DNA of 64,000 bases from Arctopsyche grandis (GCF_051622035.1 NC_135367.1:14436501-14500500), one strand, 5' to 3'. Positions 10,441-22,882 are shown, numbered from the stretch's first letter. The notes: a model not told the origin generated them from the letters alone. Numbers and translations: made by a program.

Positions 10441-10770
10441 CTTCTCCTATTCTATTTTATAACCTTTTTCCAATATTTCCAATATTTTTATACTTTAGTT
10501 TAGTTATGTAATGTGCTATTTAATCATATTATAGCTTTCATTCTTTTCCTTTTCATTTGTTTATTTTGTATTTACCTTTTTCATTTGTTTTATATTTGTA
10601 AATTTCAATTTCTTCTTATATTCTATTTTATAAACTTTTTCCAATATTTTAATACTATAGTTTAATTATGCAATGTTCTACATATTTTGTCATGTTATAG
10701 CCTTTATTCTTTTCTTTTTCATTTGTTTTCCTTATATTTATCTTTTTCATTTTTTTTTATAATTTTTGTA
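10440..10770 (+). repeat. Tandem duplication of about 165 bp in a LINE 3' region
   Basis: The segments 10440-10605 and 10610-10770 are diverged copies. Both contain TATTCTATTTTATAAA/CC, TTTTTCCAATAT, ATAGTTTAATTATG (or close variants), TATAGC/TTT and CTTTTTCATTTGTTT in the same order. The pair immediately follows the LINE coding remnant. Confidence 0.65.
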
Positions 10771-10965
10771 AAAATCTGTAATTGGACTCGGATGTTACAT
10801 ATATTATATACTAGCTGTATTACCCGGCTTCGCTCAGTGTTTATAATATAAACCGCTTAAACATGACTAAGCTAATAGTAAACATTTAATTAAAAAAAAT
10901 TTAAAAAATTTAAAAAAAAAATAAAAAAAAAAAAATTTTTAAAAAATCAAAAAAAAAAATTTTTT

Positions 10966-11710
10966 TGCCTTCTAGGGCTTCGCCCTCGGCGCCCCCCTGA
11001 GCCTTTGCCTTCTAGGGCTTCGCCCCTCCACGCCCCCATGAGCAATTGCCGTTTAGGGCTTCGCCCCCATGATCAGTTGCCTTTTAGGGCTTTGCCCCTC
11101 CGCGCCCCCATGATTAAATGCCGTCTAGGGCTTCGCCCCCCTTAGTTAATGCCTTTTAGGGCTTCGCCCCCCGCGCCCCCAAGATTAATTGCCGTTTAGG
11201 GCTTCGCCCCCCTTAGTTAATGCCTTTTAGGGCTTCGCCCCTCCGCGCCCCTATGATTAATTGCCGTTTAGGGCTTCGCCCCCCTTAGTTAATGCCTTTT
11301 AGGGCTTCGCCCCCCTTAGTTAATGCCTTTTAGGGCTTCGCCCCTCCGCGCCCCCATGATTAAATGCCGTTTAGGGCTTCGCCCCCCTTAGCTAATGCCT
11401 TTTGGGGCTTCGCCCCTCCGCGCCCCCATGATTAAATGCCATCTAGGGCTTCGCCCCCATGATCAGTTGCCTTTTAGGGCTTCGCCCCTCTGCGCCCCCA
11501 TGATTAATTGCCGTCTAGGGCTTCGCCCCCCTTAGTTTATGCCTATAAGGGCTTCGCCCCTCCACGTCCCCATGATTAATTGCCATCTAGGGCTTCGCCC
11601 CCATTATCAGTTGCCTTTTAGGGCTTCGCCCCTCCACGTCCCCATGATTAAATGCCGTCTAGGGCTTCGCCCCCATGATCAGTTGCCGTTTAGGGCTTCG
11701 CCTCATAAGG
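10966..11710 (+). repeat. GC-rich tandem array 1 (GGGCTTCGCCCC units)
   Basis: More than 20 occurrences of AGGGCTTCGCCCC alternate with linkers such as CTTAGTTAATGCCTTTT and CCCATGATTAATTGCCGT. Spacing is roughly 30-40 bp, with a higher-order period near 65-75 bp. Each GGGCTTCGCCCC is itself a small dyad (GGGC...GCCC) with a TTCG tetraloop. Confidence 0.9.
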
Positions 11711-12345
11711 CTGCGCCCCCTTTGGGGCCCAATGAGGCTGCGCCCCCCTGCGACCCCTTCGGGGCCCCATGGGGCTACGCCCCCCTGCGCCCCCTTTGGG
11801 GCCCCATGGGGCTACGCCCCATGAGATTGCGCCCCACGAGGCTGCGCCCCCTTGCGCCCCCTTCGGGGCCCCATACAGCTAAGCTCCATAAGGCTGCGGC
11901 CCTAAGGCTGCGCCCCATAAGACAGCGCCCCATAAGGCTTCGCCCCATAAGGCAGCGCCCCATAAGGTGGCGCCCCATAAGACAGCGCCCCATAAGGCTA
12001 CGCCCCCCTGCGCCCCCTTCGGGGCCCCATGAGGCTGCGCCCCCTTTGGGGCCCCATGGGGCTGCGCCCCCTTCGGGGCCCCATGCGGCTAGGCTCCATA
12101 AGGCAGCGCCCCATAAGGCGGCGCCCCATAAGGCGGCGCCCCATAAGGCGGCGCCCCATAAGGCGGCGCCCCATAAGGCTGCGCCCCATAAGGCTGCACC
12201 CCTAAGGCTGCGCCCCATAAGACAGCGCCCCATAAGACAGCGCCCCATAAGACAGCGCCCCATAACACTGCGCCCCATAAGGTTGCGCCCCATAAGGCTG
12301 CGGCCGATAAGGCTGTGCCCCATAAAGCTGTGCCCCCTTTTGGGC
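11700..12345 (+). repeat. GC-rich tandem array 2 (15-bp CCATAAGGCNGCGCC units)
   Basis: The basic unit is CATAAGGCGGCGCCC, 15 bp long, repeated with variants (ACAGC, GGTGG, GGCTG). GGGGCCCCAT-bearing spacers are interspersed. Because 15 is a multiple of three, long frames stay open on both strands (for example 11539-12360 on plus and 11775-12380 on minus). These read as low-complexity RPIRQRPIRL or [10 protein letters not shown] and are most simply repeat artefacts. Confidence 0.9.
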
Positions 12346-12394
12346 ACTGACACACAATAAACATACAGACACTCACACAAACAAACACATTTTT

Positions 12395-12450
12395 TCTAGA
12401 TCACGAAAACGTGATTAGTGTTCGATTCTGAGTTCGAATCAGTAAAAATA
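12395..12450 (+). repeat. Dispersed repeat R2, copy 2
   Basis: It contains CTAGATCACGAAAACGTGAT then TTCGATTCTGAGTTCGAATC. It matches 4095-4150 with few differences. It immediately follows array 2 and a CACACAAACAAACAC tract, as copy 1 follows a CACAGACACACAC tract. Confidence 0.7.
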
Positions 12451-12736
12451 GGCTTCAAATATTATTGCGGTTGAGCACAATATCTGCGACACAATACAGG
12501 CCGTTCATACCATTTCGTGGAAACGGCAGGCCGCCGTCGAAATGGGTGGCAAACAAATGGACTATGACTGTCATTGTTCATTATATAATGTTGTTTTATG
12601 TTTTTTTCCATATTATTTTTGTAAAAATAATATTTTTAAATAAATTTCTGCCAGCACCGTAATCCCGGTATTCTGACTAGTTTCAGCACCGAGATTCGCG
12701 GTACCAGAAAACACCGGGATCCCGGGATTGAAAGCC
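12451..12736. other. No gene assigned
   Basis: This is mixed-composition spacer between element D and TTAA element B2. No coding signal is recognised. Confidence 0.4.
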
Positions 12737-13307
12737 TTAAGAGGGCTGTACACCCGAAACCTTAATTTTGTTACCGTTCCTTTCTTCGATATATATATTG
12801 AGTGTATGTATATATTGAGTGAATGCGACAATATATATATCAATATATATATATATTGAGTGAATGCGACAATATATATCAATATATATATTGAGTGAAT
12901 GCGTCAGTTGCGCTTCGACCAGATAAAACGTATTTTAAATTGACAAAATCGAGGTTTCGTATTATCCTATTTTCTCCTCCAAAACTGGACCAATTTTTAA
13001 AAAAAATTCATCATCGGTATGAGAAAAATACTTTCTGTGCATCTATTGGCGTATTTTTTTTTAAATCGAATGTTAAATAAGCACACTGGACTCGTTTCGT
13101 GGATGTAAAAAAGAGGCGATTTTATAGATGTTTGGCGACTCCTAGCTCCTATAAAAAATAATTAATCAAAAAAAATAAAACGATAGATGCACCCCAATGG
13201 TGGATATACATAGCATATTAAAAAATAATTTCTCTAGTGCCATACTTGAGGAAAGGAGAAGTATAGTACGTTTGTATGGACAAGGCGCTGCTGTCCAGCC
13301 CTCTTAA
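12737..13307. mobile_element. TTAA-targeting element B2 (uninterrupted copy)
   Basis: The ends TTAAGAGGGCTGTACACC and CCAGCCCTCTTAA are the same as in the copy at 5335-6788. The length is 571 bp. It contains an expanded set of TATATATTGAGTGAATGCGA units at 12790-12900. It preserves the empty site into which the nested piggyBac-like element inserted in the other copy. Confidence 0.87.
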
Positions 13308-14500
13308 TGCCAAGCCAGTAACATGCCAGGACACTTGAAAACCGTTTACATATTTATTTAATCAAAGTAAGCTTTTATTTATTAATCCAAACATATGAAT
13401 CTTAAATCAAAAGTGCAGTAGTGCATCGTAAACGGTGAGATGTTATTTTAAAATACATACACAATTTTTTCCTTAATTTTTGACACTAGTGAACTCCCTC
13501 ACCAGTAATTTCCCTTTGCCCACAAAAAATATATGTATGTATGTTTCCTTTACCCACATATAAATATGACAATAGCTAACCATTTTTTGTGGTCAAAGGA
13601 AACTTGTCCGCCAGTCTCTGTTGCTCACCAGTCGTCACTGATAAGATGTTTTAATGAATTTTAAATTGAGACATGAGAAACACATGTTTTGATCGTGAAC
13701 AAATCTTCTATAGAGCCGCACTAACAAACAAATACCAAAATATATACGACATGCGATTGTACAATTTAAAAATTAGACCCACAAAATAGGTTTACAAAAA
13801 AACTTTAGCTCGGACCCCATACAAAATTTTCTGAAAATAATTTCGTTTTTTACTTTTTTCCCAAAGTTCACTCGTCCAAGCCAAAAAATAAAATTTCAAA
13901 ACAACTCACATTCTTAAACAAAAATAAAACTAAATTTCATTTGTTTATTTATTATTTTAAAAGAACTCACATGCTTTAACAAAAATAAGACTAAATTTCA
14001 TTTGTTTATTTTTTTTTTCATTTTAATCCAACATCGAAGTTATTATTATATAAAAAAAGTTTGAATGTACACAAAATCGTACATTCAAACAAAATCGTTC
14101 GACCTTTCGCCTTGTAAATTATCATATAAAAACGCATCAAATTAAGGCGCAAATACTATGTCATATGAACACTTCACTTTTTATATTCATCAATTTCTTT
14201 TTCATAATCAAACAACAAGCAGAACATAAACCAAAATAAATACATGTTTATTTTACAGACCTGTCAATTTCAAAAAAAAAAAAAATTAAGAAATTCAGTC
14301 ACATATGTATATCCACTGAATTTCAGCCAACGTGAATATATCGTCACACATGTTTAGACAACACGAAAATAAACAATACATAACCAAAACATAAAAATTC
14401 GAAGGTCGCAATCTTGCTTACGCTTTCATACAAATATAGATTATATATACTAAAACTAATGCTTTACATGAAAAGGAACTCACCTCGACTGTATAAACAG
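13308..14500. other. No gene; small repeats
   Basis: A tandem duplication of about 73 bp lies at about 13905-14025 (ACTCACAT..., AACAAAAATAA, ACTAAATTTCATTTGTTTAT in both units). A hairpin GTTTGAATGTAC/GTACATTCAAAC lies at about 14060-14091. There is a short inverted repeat around 13515-13600 (CCACAAAAAAT / ATTTTTTGTGG). No open frame of note is present. Confidence 0.5.
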
Positions 14501-14770
14501 TGAAGTTTAAGGTTAGATTTGGACTATCGTCCCACCCGGGCGACGAATAGTGGAGAACTGATGATGTTCACAGATCAGGCCATTAGTATGACGCTCCCGG
14601 AACGCGATCTTCGCTGTAGTTCAGACCGCTGGCGAAAATATCAGCTCGCCAACATGTCCATCAGCTCGTATTGTTAGCGGCGTCTAGCGAGGGATGATCG
14701 AGTGGCCACTTTTCCCGCGCATGCGCGTAAAAGTATTTGGCCGGGGATAAATTTTAGCCCCCCTCCATCC
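14501..14770. other. GC-richer unexplained patch
   Basis: Base composition rises sharply here (CCCACCCGGGCGACG, GCGATCTTCGCTG, CCCGCGCATGCGCG). No long frame is open and no repeat partner was found in the window. It could be a promoter-like CpG patch or an unrecognised element. Confidence 0.3.
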
Positions 14771-15149
14771 CCATCCATTCAATATTTCCCCTAGATGTAT
14801 TCAAATGTTCATCGATGGAATTACTACCAACTGTAAATGCTCGTATTATAATCATCGTAGTAACGGTTTTTCCGTGCATGATAAAATTATAATTATTCAC
14901 TTCCGTTCTGCCAATGTTTGATTTTATCAGTGACTAGTACTTTGCCCGTTGACATTATACGGGTGATTATAGATAAATAGGTGATTTGAAATCAAAATTT
15001 ATACTATTGATAAATTCAAATTTTAATACTGTGGCACCCACTCATCCCGCTGTGCTTTCATTGTGTAGCGAAGCACGTGTCTGTGTGCTTGAAACTTAAA
15101 TCATATACATTTATTGTACATACATGCATTCATATGTACTACATACTTA

Positions 15150-15960
15150 TACTGAATTTAGAGTTTCCAGTACTCGATATTCTGATATAGTCGGCCTTTT
15201 TAGGCTACTCGATAACTGGATATTTCAGCCAAATACTCGGATAATACGCAGTAATCGATTTTGCACAAAAATCATAGAAAAAATGCGTCCAAATTTTTCT
15301 CGGATGATTCTAATTCTTCTGAAGAATCACTAATTATAATTGTAGAAGAAGTATGTCGACGACAAGGACGTCAATTTCAAGACGAAATGCAAGTTAGAAT
15401 ATCATCTATTGAGACGTGCGAATAAAACAAATGATACTAAAAAAAATCAATAAAGATTTTAAGAATTTGGAATGTTTTAAAATTAGAACTAAAGTATTTG
15501 ATATTCTATTTAAAAAAAATTATAAAACTATAAATACGACGTCAACAGACATGGAAAGAGTTTTTTTCTATAGCGAGAAACATCAAAACTAAATTACGAA
15601 CAAAATTTAGTTTTGAAACATTCAATGCATTATTATTTTTAATTTAAATTGAAATAAATTTAATTAGATTACGTCTTTATTATATTTTTGTTACATATTT
15701 TTTATTAAAATAAATTTAATTATATAGCCGTTTTATCCTTTTTTGTATATATATATTTTTTTAATTGAAATAAATTTAATTGTACGTGGATTTTATTTTT
15801 TGTATATTTGTAATGTTCTGAAATATAAATAAATTTGATTTTACGATTATTTTATTCTTTTTTTTAATACTTATAATTCTACTCATTTCAGTTGCAAAAA
15901 AAAAAATTAAAAATTAACTTAAGTCGAATATAATCGGATACTTGTTTATTCAAAATGCCA
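15150..15960 (+). mobile_element. Decayed hAT element with transposase tail
   Basis: At 15540-15648 the plus strand encodes TSTDMERVF, then after a one-base shift in a T run SIARNIKTKLRTK and FETFNALLFLI. This is the conserved hAT C-terminal dimerisation block. Exact termini were not found. Surrounding TACTCGATAACTGGATATTT-type sequence at 15170-15240 and AATCGGATACTTG at about 15930 may be terminal remnants. Confidence 0.65.
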
Positions 15961-15962
15961 CG

Positions 15963-16325
15963 TCTCCACGAATCCAACTCCACAGACCTTGAAAAATATC
16001 AAAGATTTTCAGTAAAAACCAAAGCCAGCTAACCAAATGAAATCATATTTTTTCAACTCGGTGTTGGTATGAGAATTATAATTTGATTTCATTTAAACAA
16101 TCCAAAAAAGCTGTATAAAAAAATGATATTAACAATTAACTACCATTTCCAGTATCACACCAAATTTTGTATTGTTTAGAATATAAACAATAAAATTTGG
16201 TCAAGTTGTGATCTCAAAATATGATCTCATTTTGGTCAACCAGGCTTAGAACATTATTTTTATTGAAAATCTTTGAGATTTTTTTCTGGGCTGTGGAGTT
16301 GAAGTCGTGGATTCGTGGTATTTTG
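15963..16325. mobile_element. Foldback element with arms of about 140 bp
   Basis: The left arm reads CCACGAATCCAACTCCACAG, then TCAAAGATTTTCAGTAAAAA, and further in AAATGAAATCATATTTT. The right arm in reverse complement reads CCACGAATCCACGACTTCAACTCCACAG (in two overlapping blocks), TCAAAGATTTTCAATAAAAA and AAATGAGATCATATTTT. The order and spacing are preserved, so this is a long imperfect inverted repeat of about 360 bp. No coding capacity is visible. Confidence 0.7.
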
Positions 16326-16330
16326 GTTGG

Positions 16331-17285
16331 AGTAGAGACGTTAATAGTTCGAGTGACTCCGACTCCAATTTCGCATTTACATCACTTCGAAATTGCGGCT
16401 ACCACTTCGCCCCCAGTCTTAAAAAAAATATTTAAATAAAATAAGCATTATGTAAAAAAAAATATTATTTGTTATATGGGCCGTTATATTTGAAAGTGGC
16501 AAAAGTCCACTTTTCTTCATTTCGAGAACTACATATTTCGCAAAACATTAAAAAATATATTTTCCGTTTAAACACTAATTTCTATAAATTTCTAAAGATT
16601 TAGGGACAACTAATTATATAAAGTAATTTAATGCCGTCACGCGTAATTGGGTGCCGATACGCGTAACAGTGCCGCCACATGGGCAAATGTATGAAATCAT
16701 GCGCCGGGCTGAATGTGTTAACATTACATATTTAAAAATACTGGTGGCATGTAATACGATTATTCTGCTTTACCGAGATTCTGGATATATCGAATTAAAA
16801 TAAGTGACAGCAATATGTGAATTAAGTCAAACAGAAACAGTATTTTTGGAACTGAAAATTGGACTTCCGCCACTTTCAAATACATATAATACCTCGTATG
16901 CAGAATCATATGTAATGAATTCTAATGAATATAATTTATTTGATTTTAAATCCATCATATTCTACCTATGTATGTACTATTCCTAATCTTTAGGCGTCAT
17001 CAGCTATGTCACATACGCAGATACATATGTATGTATGTACACACATACATATAATAATATACATATATTGTACATATGCACACATTATTGATAAGTTGAG
17101 TATATTTTATAAATAAACTTCCATTTCCAATCAGCAAATATTCACAAGAATTATTCTGTTTCTAAGAGCTTGCACACCAGATTATACATATAAATAGAAG
17201 TTTTCAGCATAAAGCAATTGATAGATATTGATTAAATTTATACGTACTATAAATATGAAGTGTGAAGTTATATACATATGTATGC
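16331..17285. other. No gene assigned
   Basis: This is AT-rich DNA. A small GC-richer patch at about 16630-16715 contains CACGCGTAATTGGGTGCCG and ACGCGTAACAGTGCC. ACATACATATG tracts occur near 17020-17080. Nothing coding is recognised. Confidence 0.4.

Positions 17286-17288
<3 letters not shown>

Positions 17289-17357
<69 letters not shown>
17289..17357. repeat. (TA)n microsatellite
   Basis: This is a pure TA dinucleotide tract of about 69 bp. Confidence 0.97.
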
Positions 17358-17360
<3 letters not shown>

Positions 17361-19735
17361 ACCTAATCTAAAAGTCGATTTACAGTACATAATAATTTTA
17401 AATATATGAAATATGCATGATATTATATATGAACTCATAACACAAAATTGTTTCATTTACATCTGAAATGGTAACACCAAAGGATAATATTATACAAATG
17501 CAGTGCTATTTTCAGATTCTGCGCCGAAGCATTCATAAACTTTGCAGTTTATTTACATCATACAAGAGTCAATTCATAGAACAGCATTCATATTGGGTCA
17601 ATATCTGATTTTGCAGTCACGCTCTCATTCTTGTACAGATTGATCTCAATTTAAAATATTGTAACCGCATATGTATATGTACATAGTTCAGCTAAATCGT
17701 TTATAATTGTTCAGTCGAGATATTTTCATTTGGTTATGATTAGAAAATAAAAAATTACATATATTTAATTTCACTACTACATGATGTACATATATTTCAT
17801 ATATCATCTAATATGAATAATAAATAATTTCGAAATTAGAGATAATGTCTAAAAACAAAGGTTTAACTGATTTTGCAATTCCAATTACAGTATGACTATG
17901 GTTTTTTTGCTAATAGAATATCGAATAACTGCTTCAAAACTGCCTAAAACGTTATACAAGTAGAAAAATAAACAAATATAGTTGTCTACCACTTCAGTAA
18001 TTAGCAATTGTCATATTTTTTAAATAGTTTAATCTTTAATTTATTTAACAATTTAATATAACTAAATTTCTATAAAATATAAAAAATCTAGATATTCCAG
18101 ATATTCAAAAGCTAATATTCTTATTAAAATATAAGTTAATTTTTAACTAGTAATATAATAGTTACTAGTAATAAAAAAATATAATTAATTTTAATTTAAT
18201 TGGGGTGATTGAAAAAACAATAGAACTTTTTAGTTGTACATATATTTATTGTACATACGTATGTATATGTGTGGTTTTCACATAGGAAGCACTATAAAAA
18301 ATATGTATTGATAAATATAATCCATTCAAGAATCCAATATCAAAACGTATTAATATATTTTTATATTATAATTTAAATATAATATGAAAAAATATTTATA
18401 AACTTACGAAATAAAACAATTCCGAAAACAGAACCAACACTTAAAATTAATGAAGAATAAAAAGCGAATTAAAAAAGTATTAAAAAAGTATTAAAAAAGT
18501 ATTAAAAAATCTAGATCATAAATTAAGCCATCCATTGAATGATCATAGTTATTACAAATTTTATGAAAACTGCAGTAATATAGAGAATTAAAAATATATT
18601 ATTCTTATTGATACATATACACATTCAATACGCATATTCATATGTATGTATGTATGTAATTTAATAGATTCAATTAACTATACTTAATATATAAAATTGC
18701 ATGAAAACATATGATTTTAGACACCCGTAAATGTTCAAATAAAATTTAATGTCTCAAATATAAATACACACTTTACAATCAACCAAAAGTGTTTAATCAG
18801 TCAGAATATGAATTTTACGACTCAGTACAGCCAACGATCAATGGGTCGGTCTTCGTGCATTTTTGTAATAGTTTTTTTTTTGGTTGATGAAAGGTTTGTT
18901 AACTAAATTTTATATCCCATTATCTGTCAATAATTTATAATGTGTAATTTCAATTTACAAACAAAGATTATCCAGATTACAAATGCTGCATATAAAATAT
19001 ATTTATTCCCATTTTTTTCCCATTGCTGCATATGAAATATATTTATCAAGATTACGCTTGAATAAATTATATGAAATATTATAATTTTTTAATAATCAGT
19101 TTTTACTCATAATGAAATTTTTAAATTATGACTCTTCTGTCCATACATTTATAACTCATGCTATGGTGTAGGAATGCTCATTAGGTCATGGGAAATTCCA
19201 GATTAGATTAATATACATATGTATATTGCATACATATGCACGTGCATATGTACATACATACATACATAGGTTCAAACGTTCAGAAGTCACAAATCATATT
19301 GTCTTTATAAAGCTTCAACATTTGATATCGATTCACATTAAACATTTTTTAATATTTACATATGCATGTGTACTAAATTCATACATTAACAGTACATAAA
19401 TTCAAAAAACGTAAAGGAGGTATGTAAAAATTAACAAATTTCATTTTTAAAACAGTATTTAATATAATAAATTGGTATTTAATATGTAAATTATGTACGT
19501 ATGTATTTGCGAAATGGCAACCCTGTCAATTATGTGATAATACACATAACAGAAAAAAATTTCAAGCGAAAAACAACGTTTCAAATAAATTAGATAATAA
19601 TAACACATATTGTACATATATCTGAATGCAAAGTAGCATTGTTGCATCTTTCTGGAAGATGTATCATAGTATAATATCGATAGATAACGATATTCAACCT
19701 ATGAACTTGTATTCACTTTTCGAGTTGATAACGAA
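17358..19735. other. Intergenic AT-rich DNA upstream of the acyltransferase gene
   Basis: It contains an 11-bp tandem repeat TATTAAAAAAG at about 18475-18510 and several ACATATGTATGTA tracts. No coding signal is seen. An untranslated exon of the downstream gene could end at 19800, where TCGAAATCG is followed by GTAAGTC. Confidence 0.35.
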
Positions 19736-19900
19736 AATGTTTATTTATTTGATCACTTCAACAATTGTTACCATTCCACCAAAGTGTTTATATCGAAATC
19801 GGTAAGTCATTAATTCAATTTGTGTAAATTTATTATATAAAATATTATAGAGCGAACATTTAAACATGCAATTATTATATTTTATATAGTATAGACCGTC

Positions 19901-22544
19901 ATGCATACTAATTTTGTATTTGAAGAGCCAAATGATCCAAAACCGTCAATAAAACATCATTTTACCACATTCATCACGTTCATCGTCACATTATTTGCAT
20001 TGCCGATTTTCGCCTTTTGCTATTTTGGTGAGTTTTTTTCATTCACATATATACGAGTACAATCACAGTGTAGAAAACCATAAATATAATAAAAAACCAT
20101 GTGTAGGTGCTCGAGTATCAAAAAAAATATGGATGCAAGTATTGTCGAATCGATTCCCACATTTGGAATTTGTAGAAAAAACTACAATAAAAACATTATT
20201 GGACAGTCAAAAGAATCAAGGTGTTTTGAATGTTTTAATGTCTATTAAAGGTATATCAAATTCCTTTTTTTATTATGAAATTACATAAGTAAATCTGGAA
20301 ATTTACATTATTATTATTTTAATAAATTAGGTTCATGTCAACCTCTACAAGTTCGCCAAGCACTTGTGGAGACTATCATAGAGAAAAAAGATAGGATTGG
20401 TAGATACAAATATCCAAAATTGAGAGCCGGACTCGTTTCCTGTTGGGGATGCTACGCATGGAAAACACCATTTCCTTTCAATATTGAAAACCATTTAATT
20501 CTAGGAAATTCTACCTTCAGAGGACGTCTTATTTCTGATCAAAACATTCAGGTATTTTTATGCACGGATCACAATAATAATAGTAATAAATGTAGTTACA
20601 TAAATACATGTAGTATATCATCACTGTACAGGCCAATTTCCGTAACCCTCACTATTCACTAAAATGACAATAGTTTCGAAGCCATTTGTAACTTGATACA
20701 AATGCCTATTTTTTTCACTTCCTGAACAATTTGATATTTGAGGGTTACAGCAATTGACATTTCCAGTGACGAAATATATAAGTTGTCTAATTTACCATAG
20801 TTCAGTGATCATCATAGGTACCCTAAGCTTTGAATAACTTTCAATTCAATTTTTAGGATTATGTCAGCGACATTGTATCGAAACATCTTCCAGGTCATAT
20901 TCCTCCATGGCAAGTAATCATAATACCTAATGTAGCATCGACACAAGAAAAATACTTCATACTGATACGAGTGCATCACTTATTAGTTGCTGATGATGAA
21001 CCGTTGAACATAGGAGACTTTTTCCTTTTGAAGAACGAAGAACACGATTCATATTCTGAGTGTGCATCACCGTACAGCGTAAAAACTCAAACAAGCGCTA
21101 ATACGATAAAAAGTCCCCTCACAGATATTATTACACTACCTGAAGCTCTTCCGAAACTTTTTAACCTTCTGAGTGATACTTTGTCTAACAAATGGAATGA
21201 GTTCATTTCCAAATATGATCCGATAGAATCTCCAAAGACCGTACAATCGGGACTAGGAATATTCCACTGCTTAGCAATATTGTTAATCGTGTTTGTGAAA
21301 ACAGTGAAAGATCTTGACAAAATCACAACAACGAATAAAAATGAGGATATCAGTAATGTTAGGTTATTTTTATTAGTATTTCAAAGTGAAATTATGAGAC
21401 GAGATATCACTACCACTATGTTATTAAAATCTATTTTGATAACATTCAGCTTTAAAAATTGTATCCTTAGTTTTTTTAGAATGTCTAGTTCACTAACTTG
21501 TTTGTTTTGGATCAAGTTTCCAAAAATTTTTTACTATGAATTCCTAGCGCTATTGACATTAAAAAAAAACTCATCGTACCCAAATACAACCGTTGCCTAC
21601 TTGTATAATTATATGCCACTTTTATATACCGCTGGAAAGGAGTTGATATACTTAAGTAAAGTTATTTATACAGCTCCAATATCTGTACTGAACGAAATTG
21701 TCTTTTGTAAAGACAATTCTGAACCCCATCAACTTCAAACTGAATCTTTATGTGGTAGAAAGGTCATTGCTTGGTCCAAGCCCGTCTCTAGAAAGATTAT
21801 AGGACACATTGCAGCAACTGCCGGTGTTACTGAAACTGAAATACTTTTAGTTATGACAAAAAATTGCATTAAAAACTATTTCCAAGAGTCTGGATTGAAA
21901 GTACCCAAAACAGTATTGCTGACAGCGAGATCAGTTATGTGCGATATATATTTGACGTCGATAAAAAAACAGCATAAAGAGAGTGACGATGGCCTCGTAT
22001 GTATAACACTGCCTATTGACGACATGGATGAAAATAATCCAATGGATGAGGTACGTTCAATCCATAAAGAAATTAAGCGCGTGAGAAAGAATCAGGGTGC
22101 AGTCTTTACAATTGGTAAAAATCAAACATTCATAGTAGAGACGTTGCCTAATGTTGTTGCTAGAATCATTTTGAACTTTTGGACCAGGAAGTTTTCTATT
22201 CTGTTGACAGAAATTGTAGATAATAGTGATGGTGCTCTCCGTGAAACACGGTGGGGACACACGGTTCTATCTTTCCTTTGTTGGAAGCCACCACAAGCAA
22301 ACATTTGTAAGTAAAATTTTACACATACGCATTGTGATGATTTTTTTTTAAATCTAATACTGAAAATAAAACTATTTTTTTATCAGGTATGTCGCTTACT
22401 CTACAAAGGTATGCAGACACTGTCAGAATTGGTGTGATGACCGATTCTCGCATATATCCACAACATGTAAATGCGACACACGGATGGAAAGAAACAGCAC
22501 AAGAATTGAATAATTATTTGGAATCTTCACGTCAAAAAAATTAA
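19901..22544 (+). CDS. WS/DGAT (WSD)-type O-acyltransferase, membrane anchored
   Basis: Five coding exons can be joined with GT-AG introns: 19901-20027, 20107-20250, 20331-20551, 20857-22306 and 22387-22544. Together they give 700 codons (699 residues) with no internal stop. A hydrophobic helix lies at about residues 21-43 (FITFIVTLFALPIFAFCY), suggesting membrane anchoring. Residues 204-211 are HHLLVADD, in the position of the HHxxxDG catalytic motif of wax ester synthase/diacylglycerol acyltransferase proteins. The aspartate is one residue later than in the bacterial and plant consensus. The C-terminus (WGHTVLSFLCWKPPQANIC, then MSLTLQRYADTVRIGVMTD) resembles the WSD C-terminal domain. The family transfers acyl groups to alcohol or diacylglycerol acceptors; the substrate here is unknown. 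The start at 19901 is the first in-frame ATG of that exon. An extra 5' untranslated exon is possible. Confidence 0.83.
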
Positions 22545-22882
22545 CTATGTTTATAAAAAATAAGTTATTACTGATAATTTGAGAATGTAAGATTTCCAAA
22601 CTTAAACATTTTACACAATAATATTTATCTAGTTTAAGAATATCTTTAATGCTGATTGCGATCAACAATGAAGTTGATACTTGAGCTTTCTCATTGAGTA
22701 TTTAGTGTTCAAATAATTTCCCTATCAGTTCAACTTTTCATTGTTCGATCTAAAATTAATTAAAATAATTTCAAACGCAAACCTCTTATTGTAAAATTAT
22801 AATGTGAAATAAGATTATTTAATATGTGAGATATTTTACATATGTATAAATGTTGAAACGGATGACGATTATTTAAACTGTA

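Larger units (their letters stand above)
10811..12450 (+). mobile_element. Element D copy 1 with GC-rich minisatellite core
   Basis: It begins with ACTAGCTGTATTACCCGGCT then TCGCTC. It continues AATATAAACCGCTTAAACA, matching the left end of the element at 32322. The right side carries an R2 repeat (12395-12450). The interior is dominated by two GC-rich tandem arrays. The element type is not identified; no transposase or reverse transcriptase is seen. Confidence 0.6.

Noticed and set aside
10966-11700. CRISPR-like array (regular GC-rich repeats with variable linkers)
   Set aside because: Linkers are themselves repeated and the host is clearly a eukaryote; it is a minisatellite.
11539-12360. 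A 273-codon plus-strand frame and a 201-codon minus-strand frame of Arg/Pro/Gly-rich sequence
   Set aside because: Both run through a 15-bp tandem repeat, so openness follows from the period being a multiple of three; there is no start context, splice site or family resemblance.
19738-19800. An upstream coding exon for the acyltransferase starting at ATG 19738
   Set aside because: The exon would end in phase 2 and joining it to either nearby acceptor gives a frameshift or an immediate stop; it could only be untranslated.
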